A DNA stretch of 64,000 bases, taken from assembly GCA_900169235.1 (NCBI GenBank), contig FWCC01000305.1, positions 62,001-126,000 on the forward strand, written 5' to 3'. The stretch is from Zarea fungicola. Lineage: Eukaryota; Ascomycota; Sordariomycetes; Hypocreales; Cordycipitaceae. Shown here one piece after another: positions 11,405 through 23,145 of this stretch. A program made the translations under genes and the position numbers. The notes under the pieces are model-generated. The model saw only the letters and a list, made by a program, of their open reading frames with translations. It was not told the origin of the DNA and ran no database searches. The stretch's first letter is position 1, and the number at the start of each line of letters is the position of its first letter.

Positions 11405-14400
11405 TGTGAATTTGTGGTGATGAAAGTTGTATAGAAGAGTTGTAAGAAATCCAGGCGTTCCAGACGATAGATTCGGTGGAGGTAGTAAGTTTAATACAAA
11501 TGGAGTGTTCTGAATGTATGATATGTTAGCGAACTGAACATCTGAGAGACTTTGTGATTCTGTGCGAGGCGGTTGGTCAAGTTTGTGTGCACGTTTTGTT
11601 TTGTCGTTTGTCATGTGAAGGTGAACAGTGGCAGTATTCAGACTGAGTTCGAGGCGAGGGTTGTGCAAAGCCGCACATGTTGCTGTTTGCACAGCAAGTC
11701 ATGCGACATTGAGGTATCAAGCTGAAAACTTACAAAAACGTCCAGAAATACAGTGAATATTGAACAGATTGAGCTCGTGAAATGAGAAAGACAAAGTTCT
11801 CGTGGTTGTTAAAAATAAACTGTAACTGCACCAGGCGTGTTACGGCAAGGAATGACTTGTTTGAATGCAAAGGTCTAGCCTTGTGAAGAAATGAATGTTA
11901 AAGAGGGGCAAGGGAGTGACTCTTTAAGAGAAGGAGAGTGGTGAGCAGAATCTGATGAAGAGAAAGAAGAGGCATAAAGTGAGGGTGGCGGCGATGGTGA
12001 GGTCTTATACAGCCGTGACGGATTGGGCATACCACTACCAATTGTCGAGACAGACTCACAGAAAGACAACACTTGCAGGGGTATAGACAGACACCAAAGA
12101 AGTAACGAGAGACAGGGACCGGCCGGATTACCGAACTAGAACAAGAAGAGGCAAGGTACGGCGGAAACCCACTGGCCAGGGACAAGCCAAGGAGAAACAA
12201 GCCATTGTGGAATGGAGGCGGAAAGGCAAGAGTACGAGAGGAAGAGCATAATTGGCAATAGCAGATCGCCAGGGGACGATCCAATGCTGGCAGCGGCGCA
12301 GGCACGAGTCAACCAGGGAAACCAATGGCATGCATGAATGGGTGGATGGCTTAGCGAATGGCGTCGGGGTTGAAGTCGAGAAAGGAAGTGTGGACAAAGT
12401 TGAGTGGGCTATGGTTCTGCGGACCATTGACAGAGTCCCCTGTCGGTTTCGAATCAACGGCCGTAGGTGTGGAGTGTCTTGGATGGCCTCCACTCGCGGG
12501 ATACTAAGTAAAGCTGGGAAGAAAAGGAAAAGGCGATTGTGGCTCGCATGCGCGGTGGTGATGGGCTAGTGGTTGCAGTTTCAGAGCCTCATGCCAACCA
12601 GCACCAAGTGGGCTGGGAGGAGTCGTTTTTCTTCGTCAGGGATAGACAAAAAGGCTAAATGGGGGGCGTAGACACTATTATCGTTGGCAGGGGAGTATAT
12701 GCATGCTTGGCAGAGGTGACTAGCAAGATTCCTTGCACGTCTACCTGAATTTGAACCAAGCCACGCATGTAATATTTTTTTCCATTGCGGGCCAACGGGC
12801 TTCTCTGTTCTCAGAGCTGCGGCGGTGCAAAGAAGCATTGCCAAATCGATATACGCGTGGGACGCTAGCAGGGATTATTCTGCGGTAAGGGGGCTCGCGG
12901 CGTGGGGAAGATGAGAGACAACAGCCAGCCCAAGCCTGGCACAACAATGGCATGGCAGACGCATTCTGTAGCCCAGCAGCAATTGATGGTGGGGGGTAAC
13001 TGGTTTGTGCTGTATGTAATGCCATTCAGGTGATTAGTTAATTGAGGATGACGATGCGACGTGGTTGTCGAGTGATTGTCGAGTGATTGTCAGATGCAAA
13101 CGGCCTGAATTTCCTATTGTCAATGAGCCACTGCTATTTTCTGCGGGTAATTTTCTCCAGATACGTATTATTACTAGCCACCACTCGAAACCGTGCGACG
13201 GATTGGTTGGATCGAAAAGACTTGTCCTATCATTTTGATGGCATTGATGGAACAAGAGGTTGTGGCGGCATCTAGCTGGTGCTGATGATGCTACTGGCTG
13301 GGCATTGATGGAAGGGAAGGCTGGGAGCCAGTCAAAGACGGAGAGACAGCCATACCAGGGCTCCACCGCCATTATCCCAGCCAGCTGGCAGCCCCACCTT
13401 GCCATTTGGTGTAGCAAAAACCACTAACAAAACAAATGCCAGCATAACATCACCACACAACGTATTGTAGAGAGGGCTTTGGCTTCAATGACACCCTAAA
13501 CACGGCCTTTGTCTCGTCCCAAAGCCACAGCGACTACACACTCAATCGCGATCCGTCAGTTTGATGCTTCAATACAATCATTGCCAATTGGTAGCGTGAC
13601 ATGTTCATCTTGCGGCACTACGTTGGCCGTGTCACTTTGGCCTCTCGCAAGCCAGACTCTTTTTTTATCTTCTACCATGACTTTAGTATCATGGCTGTTT
13701 TGCTTGTCTGGGCAAATCAGGGGCACCACCATCTTCCTATTCATAGCTCAAGACCACGAAGACGCGTCCCTTTTGGCGTCGTCAGGGCAGTGACTAACAC
13801 TTGCAGCCTGCCATCGTCGGTACAGAAAGCGACCGTGCATGTTTCTGAGACGCAAAAAGGGAAAAAGGAAAAAAAAAATACAAAACCAACCCCCACGGCC
13901 AAGACCTGCGCGGCCCTGCACTGTAATAAATTTCCAACCGTCGCTTTCCCATCACACTGGATAGGGACAGCCCGCCACGCAGTGTACAATTGGCGGCCTA
14001 CTGTCCGAGGCTTGGCCTCGATATTTGGTGACATGGTGGTGCTGGGTGAAGTGATTGCGGCCCGAAGCAAATACTCATTCTATTAATTAATTAGGCAAAA
14101 ACTTTATCTCGTTTCCTGTGATGTGACTGTTTCCGTATTTACCGAGTAGCTAGCCATCGCAGACATCGTTTGCCTGTCTACCCGGCTACTAGCTCCCCAA
14201 ACATGTTTGATCTGCGGCCGTTCGCCAGCACCCAAAAAGCACTTCTACCTAGCATTTAGGCACAGATTGACTAGCTAGCTGGCTAATCTCGAGAATCGCT
14301 GTTTTTCCGATGCACGGGGGTCCCAAACTTGCGACACTGGTGACCTTTTTTCTTTTTCTTTGTCTTTCCCAGTTCGCGGCGTTGGCGTTATGCAGGGGGG

Positions 14401-16679
14401 ATCACTAAAGTGGCGTACTTTAGCGTATCCCTGTTTCCCCAGTGGCTTGTCACTGTCTGTGCCACTGCCAGCCACGCACATACAACAGCCCTCTGCCAGG
14501 GACCTTGGTGGGCAGGACTTGCAGCGCCGTTCAGCGATCGGGTTAGCTGAGGTTACAGTAATCGGGCCCTGTAAGGTGGCCGCTGGTCCCCTGTCCTGTC
14601 GGCTCACTGCCCAACTTGCCAGCTCTCTTTGGGTAGCCTGTTGCTCCTTTTGGTTAGTAATCCGTAGTTTAGTTACAATCCCCGCCTTTCTTTCTTCCAC
14701 CTTTGGCCCGAGATCCTGAAACCCTATACAGTTTCAGACTGAACATCTCTTCCTTTTTTCTGCATCCCTCTTACTCTGTTTTTCGGGGCCGAGATGCGGC
14801 ACTAATAATCTGTACACGCACATGCATGAATCCGTCAGCTGCAGAGAGAGAGGCCTTGTAAACGTGACGTATTTTCCCGCCGTCCGCCTCCATAACTCGT
14901 CAGCCCGCTCGGAGCTCATGATGGCTTCACTAAAAATAATTATGCCACGACTGCAATGCGCATCGCCTGCCTGAATAATGCAAGCCCTTATTCGTGCACG
15001 ACTCGTCGCGGCGGGCGGTGTGTTAGTCGTGATCCACGGCGCCTACTCAGCCTGTGATGTCGGACGTGAGGCATCATCTTACCCGATACCAACAAGCCAA
15101 CGACCTGCCGACATCCGGGACAGCCAATAGACGGAGAATAAAAACACCACCACGACAGCCGCGTTGCTTTTAAACCCCAACGGCTTCACCGCATTCTTGA
15201 TTGACCAACTCACCCATCGACACGTGTAGCTGCATCGTTGCTTAACGCCGGCCTACTTTCGGGGCCGTCTCCATAACCAACCAAGTTCTCGGGCCAGAGA
15301 GCGCACAAAGTAGTATTTTTGGCTTGGTAATTTTGGTGTGCATTGAAAATTATTTCCGGGCCAGCGAGGGCTTCTGCGCCGTCTATTTCCAAATTACCTC
15401 GCACTTGGAGGGGGTCGCATAATAGGCCGCCCTTTATCCCAACGGCATCGCATGCATTATCACTAAACAATGCAATCTCAGCCCAAAACACTTGCATAAA
15501 CAAAAATTAAGCATCAACTAGCTAAATTTAGTGCCAAGTAATCCCTGGTACAATCATAAGATAAACCCTTAAACTTTGAAAAACAAGGTCCGGCGCCGGT
15601 GTTTCCAGAGGACGCCACAGTCGTATGTCTAGTGTTCACTGTACCAAATAAATTACAGGGCTGTCCATAATAATACCCATTTTTATACATTCCGCCTCGT
15701 GCTTCCTCTTGCCAAGAACTTTGTTCAGCTTTGGTCACACATATAGGCCCGGGATTAGGGATTGTGCAGCAAGTTCTCGGCACAATCCCACCCAATTGTG
15801 CTGTGTGCATGGGGCAGTTATACTAGGCTTACTGGACTGGTAGACTGGGTCATTTTGGGTGTTCATGGGGCATCTTTCTTTTGTTCCTGCCCCTTTTCCA
15901 CAAGGCGACGGTGTGGCGTTACTCTTTTACCGGAACTGGTACTCCGTCCCATACCCTACAGCTTTTAATATCCGAGTTCAAAATTGGGTATTATTAGCTG
16001 AATACCTAGGCTATAATGCAATATTAGACTTTCCGCTAGTTCAGGTGAAATCAAAACATTGGCAAGAGTCTGCTTGAGTTGCATTAGGCAATGCCGAGCG
16101 AGCCTGTTACGTTACGTTGCGTCGTCTATATTACCATTTGTCCACCCTGACGTCAAATCACTTCTGGGCAGCAAGCATATGATCACTTGTGATTGTGATG
16201 ATCCAACATCAAACAGCAGGACCACTTCTAATTTCTCTCTGATGATGGCTTTTTCATGGTTGTAGTCATAATGGAAAAAATTCTTCCTTCTATGGTCGTG
16301 CATCTGTGTTAGTGATCAACTATTCCAACCTATCCTTGTCTAGTTTTATGTGTAACTGAAAAGAGCCATTGTGTGTGACGGAAGTCCATGCGCCAAATTC
16401 TTAGATACCGCAGCTACGTCTTGACCGCATTCTTTTCTTTGTACGCATCCATGTTCATCACAGAGTAAGCACAAAGTCTGTGCTTCTCAGTGTCCCAGTG
16501 TCCCTTCTTTGTCCTTCTTTGTCCCCGCCGTTCTAGGAGAACCCGTTCGAAGCTTGATACCGTCAATATCGTGACGAATACACCCTCTTCCTCCTTTCCA
16601 CCATCTCTCCGCCATCAATCATGCTGATATTGTCGAAACTGTCGGTAATACCGACAAGGTAGAAATCTGGTTTCGTGGC
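11405..16679. other. Long gene-poor interval
   Basis: About 5.3 kb without a recognisable gene. The right side of the LPMO (11405 to about 11900) is its promoter and leader. Short frames near 12.2, 13.0-13.4, 13.6-14.1 and 14.3-14.7 kb overlap on opposite strands and show no domain, signal peptide or plausible splice joins. An 11-nt unit is tandemly doubled at 13066-13087. No transposase, integrase or reverse-transcriptase signature was seen. Confidence 0.5.
13066..13087. repeat. 11-nt tandem duplication
   Basis: TGTCGAGTGAT occurs twice head to tail, followed by the start of a third copy. It lies in gene-free sequence and is probably a simple slippage duplication. Confidence 0.5.
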
Positions 16680-17319
16680 TTATTCACGCAACTCATCAGC
16701 CTCGCAGTATCCATTCCGCGTCCAAAACTTCATCGCATCCCGTCGAAACTCTTCAAAATCCCACTCCCGCCTCTCTAGCGCCTCCGGGTGCAGAAACACG
16801 TACACGCTCGTGTCCCTGACCTGCCCAGCCGTCTCCGAGCCATCGCTGCCGTCGCCCTCCAAACGAACCTGCACGTTCTCGAGAACATACTCGTCGCCCT
16901 CGTAATGGTTCAGCTTATCCATGTTGGCGTCCGTCAGCCCAGTCACGTACAGGCCGCGAACCGACTCGCCCTTCTCGGGCACAATGGCGGGGTAGTCAGC
17001 GCCGAGCACGCGATGCCGGCCAAAGTCGTCGAGAACGGCTGGGGTAAAGGTGTGAAGCTTCTGGATCACCTCGGGCGGCGCCTTGGTGCCGTAACAGACG
17101 CTGAAGAAGACCTCGGGGGCCATCTGTTGGCAACGCGACCTGTTAGTATACTCGGATTTCTCTGTTCTCTCTTCCATCAGAGTATCTAGCAAAGAAAGGG
17201 AAAAGGAGAACATACCAAAGTGCCTGCAAAATGTGGTGGTTAGTTATGCATCCCCAGCTTCCGACTTTGTTCGACTGGTTCGGCTTACCGTAGAAAAAGG
17301 CTGTGAACTCGCCACTCAT
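16680..17319 (-). CDS. AIG2-like / gamma-glutamylcyclotransferase-fold protein
   Basis: Small AIG2-like protein of the GGCT fold; family members act as gamma-glutamyl(amine) cyclotransferases or remain uncharacterised. Three exons give 160 aa: 17289-17319, an 8-nt micro-exon at 17216-17223, and 16680-17123. The join reads FFYGTLMAPEVFFSVCYG, the family's hallmark N-terminal YGTLM motif that binds the substrate, which proves the micro-exon. The acidic residue region YEGDEYV, where the catalytic Glu of the fold lies, is present. The intron before exon 3 contains a TACTAACA branch-point-like sequence. Length is normal for the family. The substrate cannot be read from sequence. Confidence 0.88.
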
Positions 17320-18122
17320 CTTTGCCTACAGGATGCTTGTCCACGGTAAGAAAAGTCGCAAGGAATTTCACGGATTCGATTCAGCTTTAACACAGAGCGA
17401 CAGTAGCGGTGCTTGCGTCGATGAGGCGTGTGGTGATGGCGGAAACAAGTATGGATAGTATCTGCATTTATGGGCCGGAACGCCTTCTGGATAGTCAGAC
17501 GTGGGGTAGCACCAAGTACAACAACGGTCTATCCCAGAGAACCTCAGACGGTTAAGACGAGCTTAGGCTAAAACCTGGCCACTTGAGGACACATATTTAG
17601 CGCAATATTCACGGCATCACAAGCATCATAGGGCTGAAGTTTCGGAGGCCGTCAGACACCGCCGTCAGTTATCCGCTATGAAGCTGATGGCGCCAGCAGG
17701 CTTAGTGCTGGCCTAGATCAGTCTGGTTTGCAGGAATATGTACAGCCACAATACAACATTTGTGTGAAAGGGGTCAAGTAAATGTAGCAGAGGCAGAAGT
17801 AAAGCCGAAAGGCGTTTTACGCTTTGTAAAGTATTTTGACTTTGTGCGAATAGTCTGTTCGATTACTGTTTCATGGCACCGGAAGCCACAACAAAGCACC
17901 ACGCGAATATCGACATGCCAGATACGTATCGTGTTTGCGAATGCAGATAAATAACTCCATTATCCAATTTCCTACAACTGCTATCCTACATGCAGTGCTG
18001 TGCTGTGCTGATTTGTTCATGTGCTATACTCCTGAACTTCTGGCCTATTCTCGCTCCCAATTTTGTACACAGAGTTCGTTTTCATCACTTGTCGCTCTTT
18101 GCAAGATCTCGCGTGTGCTGCT
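17320..18122. other. Intergenic region
   Basis: Lies upstream of the AIG2-like gene and downstream of the BTB gene, both on the minus strand. It should hold the promoter of the former and the terminator of the latter. No gene or repeat is recognised. Confidence 0.5.
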
Positions 18123-19119
18123 TCACTCTTCCGGCTCTTCTTTAATCTTGACATCTGCTTCTTCCTGTTCATTGCTCATTTTTCCTTCATCGTCTTCATC
18201 GTCATCCTCTTCTTCGTCACCCTCTTTATACTCGCTTTCGGATTCATCCGAACTGATACTGCTGCTTCTTTCATCATCAGCGAACCCTGGACAGACTGGT
18301 CTCTCTACGGCCCCAGCTAGTTCCCGGATACAAGCCTCCCCAAACTCGGGGTCCCATCGAGCCACATCGTAGAAGCATGACTCCTGGAAGAACTGAGTTG
18401 GATTGTAGACCACAAACTTGACAACTGATTCACGGAGAATATCTCCATTCTCCGGGGTTGTGTTGAAGTAAATGTTCTTAATGATTAGGCAGAAGATGTC
18501 AGCGCGGACCGGCCAAAATTCCCGAACCTTGGCCTCGAAGTGACGCAGGGCATAGTTCCTGAGGCGGGCAATCTTAAAGTTGTTTGCCAAGCAAAAGACA
18601 ACGACATGTCGGAGTAGCTCATCGTTATCTTTGTCCTCTGCTCGGTCATAATCTGTTAGCCTTTGCCAAACAATAAAAAGAGGAAAGAAGCAAGAAGCAA
18701 GGAAAAGACCCAAGATGACATACCGCTGAAGTCAGGAAGCGAACTTGATTCATGGGAATATTCACCAGTGTAAATCCACTCAATCATGCGCCAGTACGCG
18801 TGTGGATTCTGGTATATGAGTTGAAAGACAACTGGCTCCTTACGTTTCTTAGATTCAATAATGGCACTGTGAAAGACCTTGCTTGCAAGGGAGAGTACCA
18901 GGCCATGGGCCTGAAAGAACATTGAGCCCTTGGCCGTACCTATTTCGATCGTAATCTTGGCAAGGTGATCCTTGCCAAAGGAGCTATAAAATGTTAGGGT
19001 ACAAAGGGACAAAACACAAAGCATGGGAAGAGACGAAATAGCACTAACCGTGTTTCCTCATTAAACTTAGGCCAAGTGCCAGGGATTGTGGAGGATTTCT
19101 GATACTTGAGCTTGGGCAT
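18123..19119 (-). CDS. BTB/POZ domain protein
   Basis: BTB/POZ protein of the type abundant in filamentous fungi; possible cullin-3 adaptor or protein-interaction module, function unknown. Exons 19049-19119, 18724-18983 and 18123-18652 give 286 aa. The BTB fold spans about residues 25-110 (KITIEIG, FFQAHGLVLSLASKVFHSAI, WRMIEWIYTGEYS). A helical region follows (LLRHVVVFCLANNFKIARLR), as in other fungal BTB proteins. The C-terminal 50 residues are very acidic (runs of Asp/Glu) and end in EEPEE. Splice joins are supported by reading through ETRSFGKDH and DFSDYDRAED. The first exon encodes a short basic N-terminus (MPKLKYQK). Confidence 0.85.
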
Positions 19120-21243
19120 TTTCAGGATAGGACTTGATCCGAAAACAAGTATTGAGCAATATTGAGCAGTGTTGTTGGAGCATCAGAAAGTTTCTAGTGC
19201 TGCGGATGCTTTCTTTCTGGTTTCGGAGAAAGGTGAGGAAAGGGAAAGAGAGATAAACAGTTGGCTTGACGAGAGAAGAGGGGAGGCGGAAAGTGGAAGA
19301 TTTCTTATGAAACTACTGCAAACGCAGATTTTTCACCAAAGGTCAGCAAACTTGATAGCTCGCCCATGAATAGGCTTGCCGGACCGTCAAGAGGTCTGCC
19401 GGGCCGTCGAGAGGCCTGCCGGACCGCAAGCTAGTAATGCAGGAAGCCTATGGCCCATTGGATTCGATTGAACACCTAAGCGACCATGACCAATATGAGG
19501 TAGACATAGGCAAACAGATGAAGAAAGGCCCGAAATATTGAATAGCCCAGTTACAGAGAGGGACGTCAATTTACTTGCAAAGGCGGCAACAGTCTCATCG
19601 CGTTGTGAACATTGGGGAAGAATGCCAGTTTCTCGGGCCAGTGAAAGGCAATTGGACCTTATGAGGAAAAACCAGCAAAGTCTTGCAGATTTAATAATAC
19701 ATATTTCTTTTTGGACTTTAATTTTTTTTGCACAAAAGCTGGCATCTTCATGTGCTATAAAATAGCCGACTATTCCAATGTGAGGCGAGGCGGCCCAGAA
19801 TAGAACGCTGCCACAGACCATGGCTCCAGAGGAGAACACAACACGAAGTAGTTGTTACATCAATAGTATTCAGATTATTTAAATAGCATTCAGTCTGTTA
19901 CTACACCGTGATTTTCCCACTCGCTCCCCTGGCTGGGGCTGACCAGTCGCTTAGGTGCTCGCTGAAGCCTCTTTGTAGCTCAAAAGAAAGAATTCTCAAG
20001 CAGACTAAGTAGGCTGTGTCTTTTACCACCAGTTCAATCCATAATACGGACAACACGAAGCCGAAAAGAATACTGTTGTGGAGCGCGAGTCTCGTTACAA
20101 AATCTTATCTTCATAGCGTGGTGTCTTCCAACTCAGTGGTATTCGTCACCTTGTTTTCATTTCTCTGTGCTATCTGCTTCCCCCGGCTGCTCTTCCTATT
20201 TAGTTGGTAGCTGGCAGTGGATCCAGCATGCCTTTGCGCTCTGGTGGGATACAACAGCTGCGCCTTGAACTGCTATTGGCGCACTCTTTTTGGGCATTTT
20301 TGTTTTCCACTGTGGTTTCTGGATGTGAGAAGAAAGTGAATCAGGCCGGAGCAATGCCAGACACTAGCGAGGGGTTCATTTCACTGAAGTTGTCGTGGTG
20401 CTCGTACGGTATTATGATAGAAAGACAAGCCGCGATGAGCCCTCAGTCGCCGGCCCGTGTTTATGAAATAGATCTGTATTCTGGCTGCCCTTTCCGGATA
20501 TAATTACAGAGACCTTGTTATTTTACCTGCAACGAGAACTCCGTATGCCCCATGCAAGGACCCGAGCGTCTAAGGTGGCGGGGCGCGCTTCGACATCTAC
20601 GGACGGCAGGCTACATGCATCCGCGGCAAATGAGTGGAAGTGCGAATGGCCTCTGCCAAACGAAGGTATGAGACCGTTGTGAACGACGAGCAAGGAATTC
20701 ATACGGGCTAATTTGCTTCAACTGGAAATAATCCTGTCCCAAAGAGAGGGCTAATCGTCAGAACCTGCAGTTAAGGCCTGAATGAGCGTTCCAGGCCGAG
20801 AATGGGCTAACATTACCTAAATTTGCAGTGTATTGGTAGTGCAGTTTGAGCTAGGGTTTTTCAGTGGCAGAACAAGGCACCTGATTTCAAATCAGAATTT
20901 ACCAGAGTTCAAGGTCCAAGAGTGAGAGTATTGGCGAGGGATGCCGGAGATTTCTTGATGCAACATTCGCATGGATTCACTTAAGAGAAAATGTATCTGA
21001 ATAATATGAACAAGATACGTGGGCAAGGGTCTCACGAAAAGGGTGCTGAGGAACTACAAATCTGGAGAACAAAGTCACAGAGGGAATGAAGAAGCCAAAT
21101 CCAAACATTTAAATTTCCAATTATCAAGTGCTTCGTTCAATAGAAAAAAATATGCTTACACCCGTTGGTTTTGGTCGCCAATCTGTTAGGTGTCTAGTCA
21201 GAGAGAACTAAAAGCGACTTGGAGACCCGTTCATGCCTCTGCC
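19120..21243. other. Intergenic region
   Basis: Contains the presumed promoter of the BTB gene and a small 20-nt tandem repeat (listed separately). A 150-codon minus-strand frame at 19387-19839 and a 99-codon plus-strand frame at 20204-20503 have no recognisable domain and were not called. Nothing else is visible. Confidence 0.45.
19377..19426. repeat. 20-nt tandem repeat, 2.5 copies
   Basis: A unit beginning TGCCGGACCGTCAAGAGGTC is repeated with two or three substitutions at 19397-19416 and then half-repeated to 19426. It is in noncoding sequence; no function suggested. Confidence 0.6.
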
Positions 21244-21729
21244 CTACGTCTCCTCCTCCATCTGCGCCTGTCTCTCATCGTCCAGGTCCTTCTCCAAGTC
21301 TTTCAACCTCTTTTTCATTGCTTCAATCTTGTCTTTGCATTTTTTGTTTTTCAGCTTCATAGCTTCCTTTTCCTGTAGTACTTGCTGCAGGGTCTGGCCG
21401 ACGTCTCGCATTTGATCTTGAAAAGTTTGGATTAAACTCGTCTGCTGAGCATATAGATGCTTTACCATCCTTTCATTTGACACGTTTTTATTGTATAGGG
21501 CGTTGTACAGTTCCAATGGCACAGTCTCATGACTCTGTGCCTGAGAGGAGGTAGTCGGCGCATGAGCACCCCTCGAAGCCTCCCTTACAGAAAGAGGGAT
21601 GCTTGCAGGGAGTTAAATGTGTGCTCGTACAATGTTTAGAATCTCGTTCATCTGCTGATTCACTCTCTCGGACCGCCCATCGAGGGCTCGGCCTGAAGGC
21701 AAAGGCTGACCTCGCAGCCATTGGACCAT
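21244..21729 (-). CDS. Small coiled-coil protein, hypothetical
   Basis: Not a recognised family. A frame starting MVQWLRGQPLPSGRALDG at 21729 runs through ERVNQQMNEILNI and then meets a TAA. Removing a 51-nt in-frame segment with GT...AG ends (21580-21630) joins it to a second exon (21244-21579), giving 144 aa. The second exon carries a strong amphipathic, charged segment (KEAMKLKNKKCKDKIEAM, KKRLKDLEKDLDDER) that should form a coiled coil at the C-terminus. The intron is short, so this could instead be a decayed gene, or the 3' end of a longer one with exons further right. Confidence is limited. Confidence 0.45.
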
Positions 21730-23145
21730 TCTTTGTTTTCTGCGACTAGGTTGTTCGTTCATACTGGCTCGTATTATGTTAAATACAGTGAAGAGTTTTA
21801 TTTTTGCCTGAGAAGAAGCCGAGTCAATGCCTGGAACATTGAAAGAAACAGTATCCTGATGTTGATTTGGATACAGCCCATGTACTTACTGGCTTGTGAA
21901 CCAAAATAATGGAAAAGATCAAATTGAAAGATAGAGGAGAGAGAAAATGAAGAAAAGATGTGAGAGGATCCAAGCTTTTAAATATGAATATGCAAACGGG
22001 GAGCCGCCAAGGTCAATACAGTGTGAGAGAGTAGCGGAGCCTTCGCGTCCCAAGAGACGGCGCAGGTCTTGATTTTATGGCTCAAAATAACATGATATAC
22101 TTATTCTCTTTTAAGGTTGCTAAAAAGTGAATGCTGTCAACAGAAATTTAGGCTTCCTTGGTGCATCCTGTTGATAATCCCGGGGCAAGGAGGCAGCAGA
22201 GCCTATAGCACGAAAAGATACAAGGTATGGCGTTTGCAATGGCCTGTTGGGTTATTAAGTACCAAGTATTTAACCATGAAATATTCTACCCTAATACTGC
22301 TGGACCGGCGTTTGTAGAGTTTCTGGTTGGATAAAGACTTGATAAAGCGAGCCTACTGACACCAGCGTCCTTGGCTGCCGAAAGGGCAGCGCTTTTCGAC
22401 CTTGTACGATCTTGGAGGAGGAGTCAAAGGATTGGAGCTGCTACCAAGGCAGTGTGACATCGCAGACAGTGCGTGGGTTGACTCCCCACTACGCGTCAGA
22501 TATAGTACGCGCCTACGGCCGGGTTCAGAAGCCTTAGACGTAACATTATTCCAGTTTTTTGGGTGAAAATTTTATTACCAAAACGGAGTTTGATGCTAGA
22601 ACTGTATGTTCATGAGACTAACAATCCATCTTCTCAGCCATGAATGGATAAACCGTGACTGGCGGCGAGATTCCTCGCGTTCTCCATACCTCAACAGCAC
22701 TTCGGCACTACTTCATGATGCAACATTTCGAGTTAATATTTTAACGCATTGAGTTCATCGGGTTGATAAAGTACCAGGTTTCTCTGCTTGATGCGCCACT
22801 CAGCGTGCCGCACTGCTAAGACAGTGTGAATGTGAGCCAGCTTCTGCGACAACGCCGTAGATCTCTAAAAACGCCACCGCGATCTGGCCAACATGCCTGT
22901 GGGTACCTCGATCAGATCGACAAAAGTATGACATACCAAGACTGTCCACAACATGGCCGCGACCTTATGCCTTGGGCCTTCCAACTTAATTAGACGCCTA
23001 CACTTCAGATTTTATGTCGATGCGGACTTCTTTCTAACACTTCCTTAGCCATCTTTCTTTGAGCAAGTGTCTGTGTTGCAAAGTACGAAGTACAAAGAGC
23101 TTCCTTGTGGCGTCATCAGTGGGATTCCAAACAAAGCAACAGCTG
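21730..23145. other. Intergenic region
   Basis: About 1.4 kb between the coiled-coil gene and the UV endonuclease gene, read outward from both, so it holds the two promoters. No gene, RNA or repeat is recognised. Confidence 0.45.

Noticed and set aside
10109..11434. 441-codon plus-strand frame, Gly/Ser/Val-rich
   Set aside because: It lies fully antisense to the AA11 LPMO and its composition is what codon bias on the other strand produces; no domain or signal.
14275..14719. Overlapping 141- and 119-codon frames on opposite strands
   Set aside because: They occupy the same bases on both strands; neither shows a signal peptide, domain or protein-like composition.
19387..19839. 150-codon minus-strand frame
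   Set aside because: No recognisable domain, runs through a 20-nt tandem repeat at one end, and no supporting splice structure.
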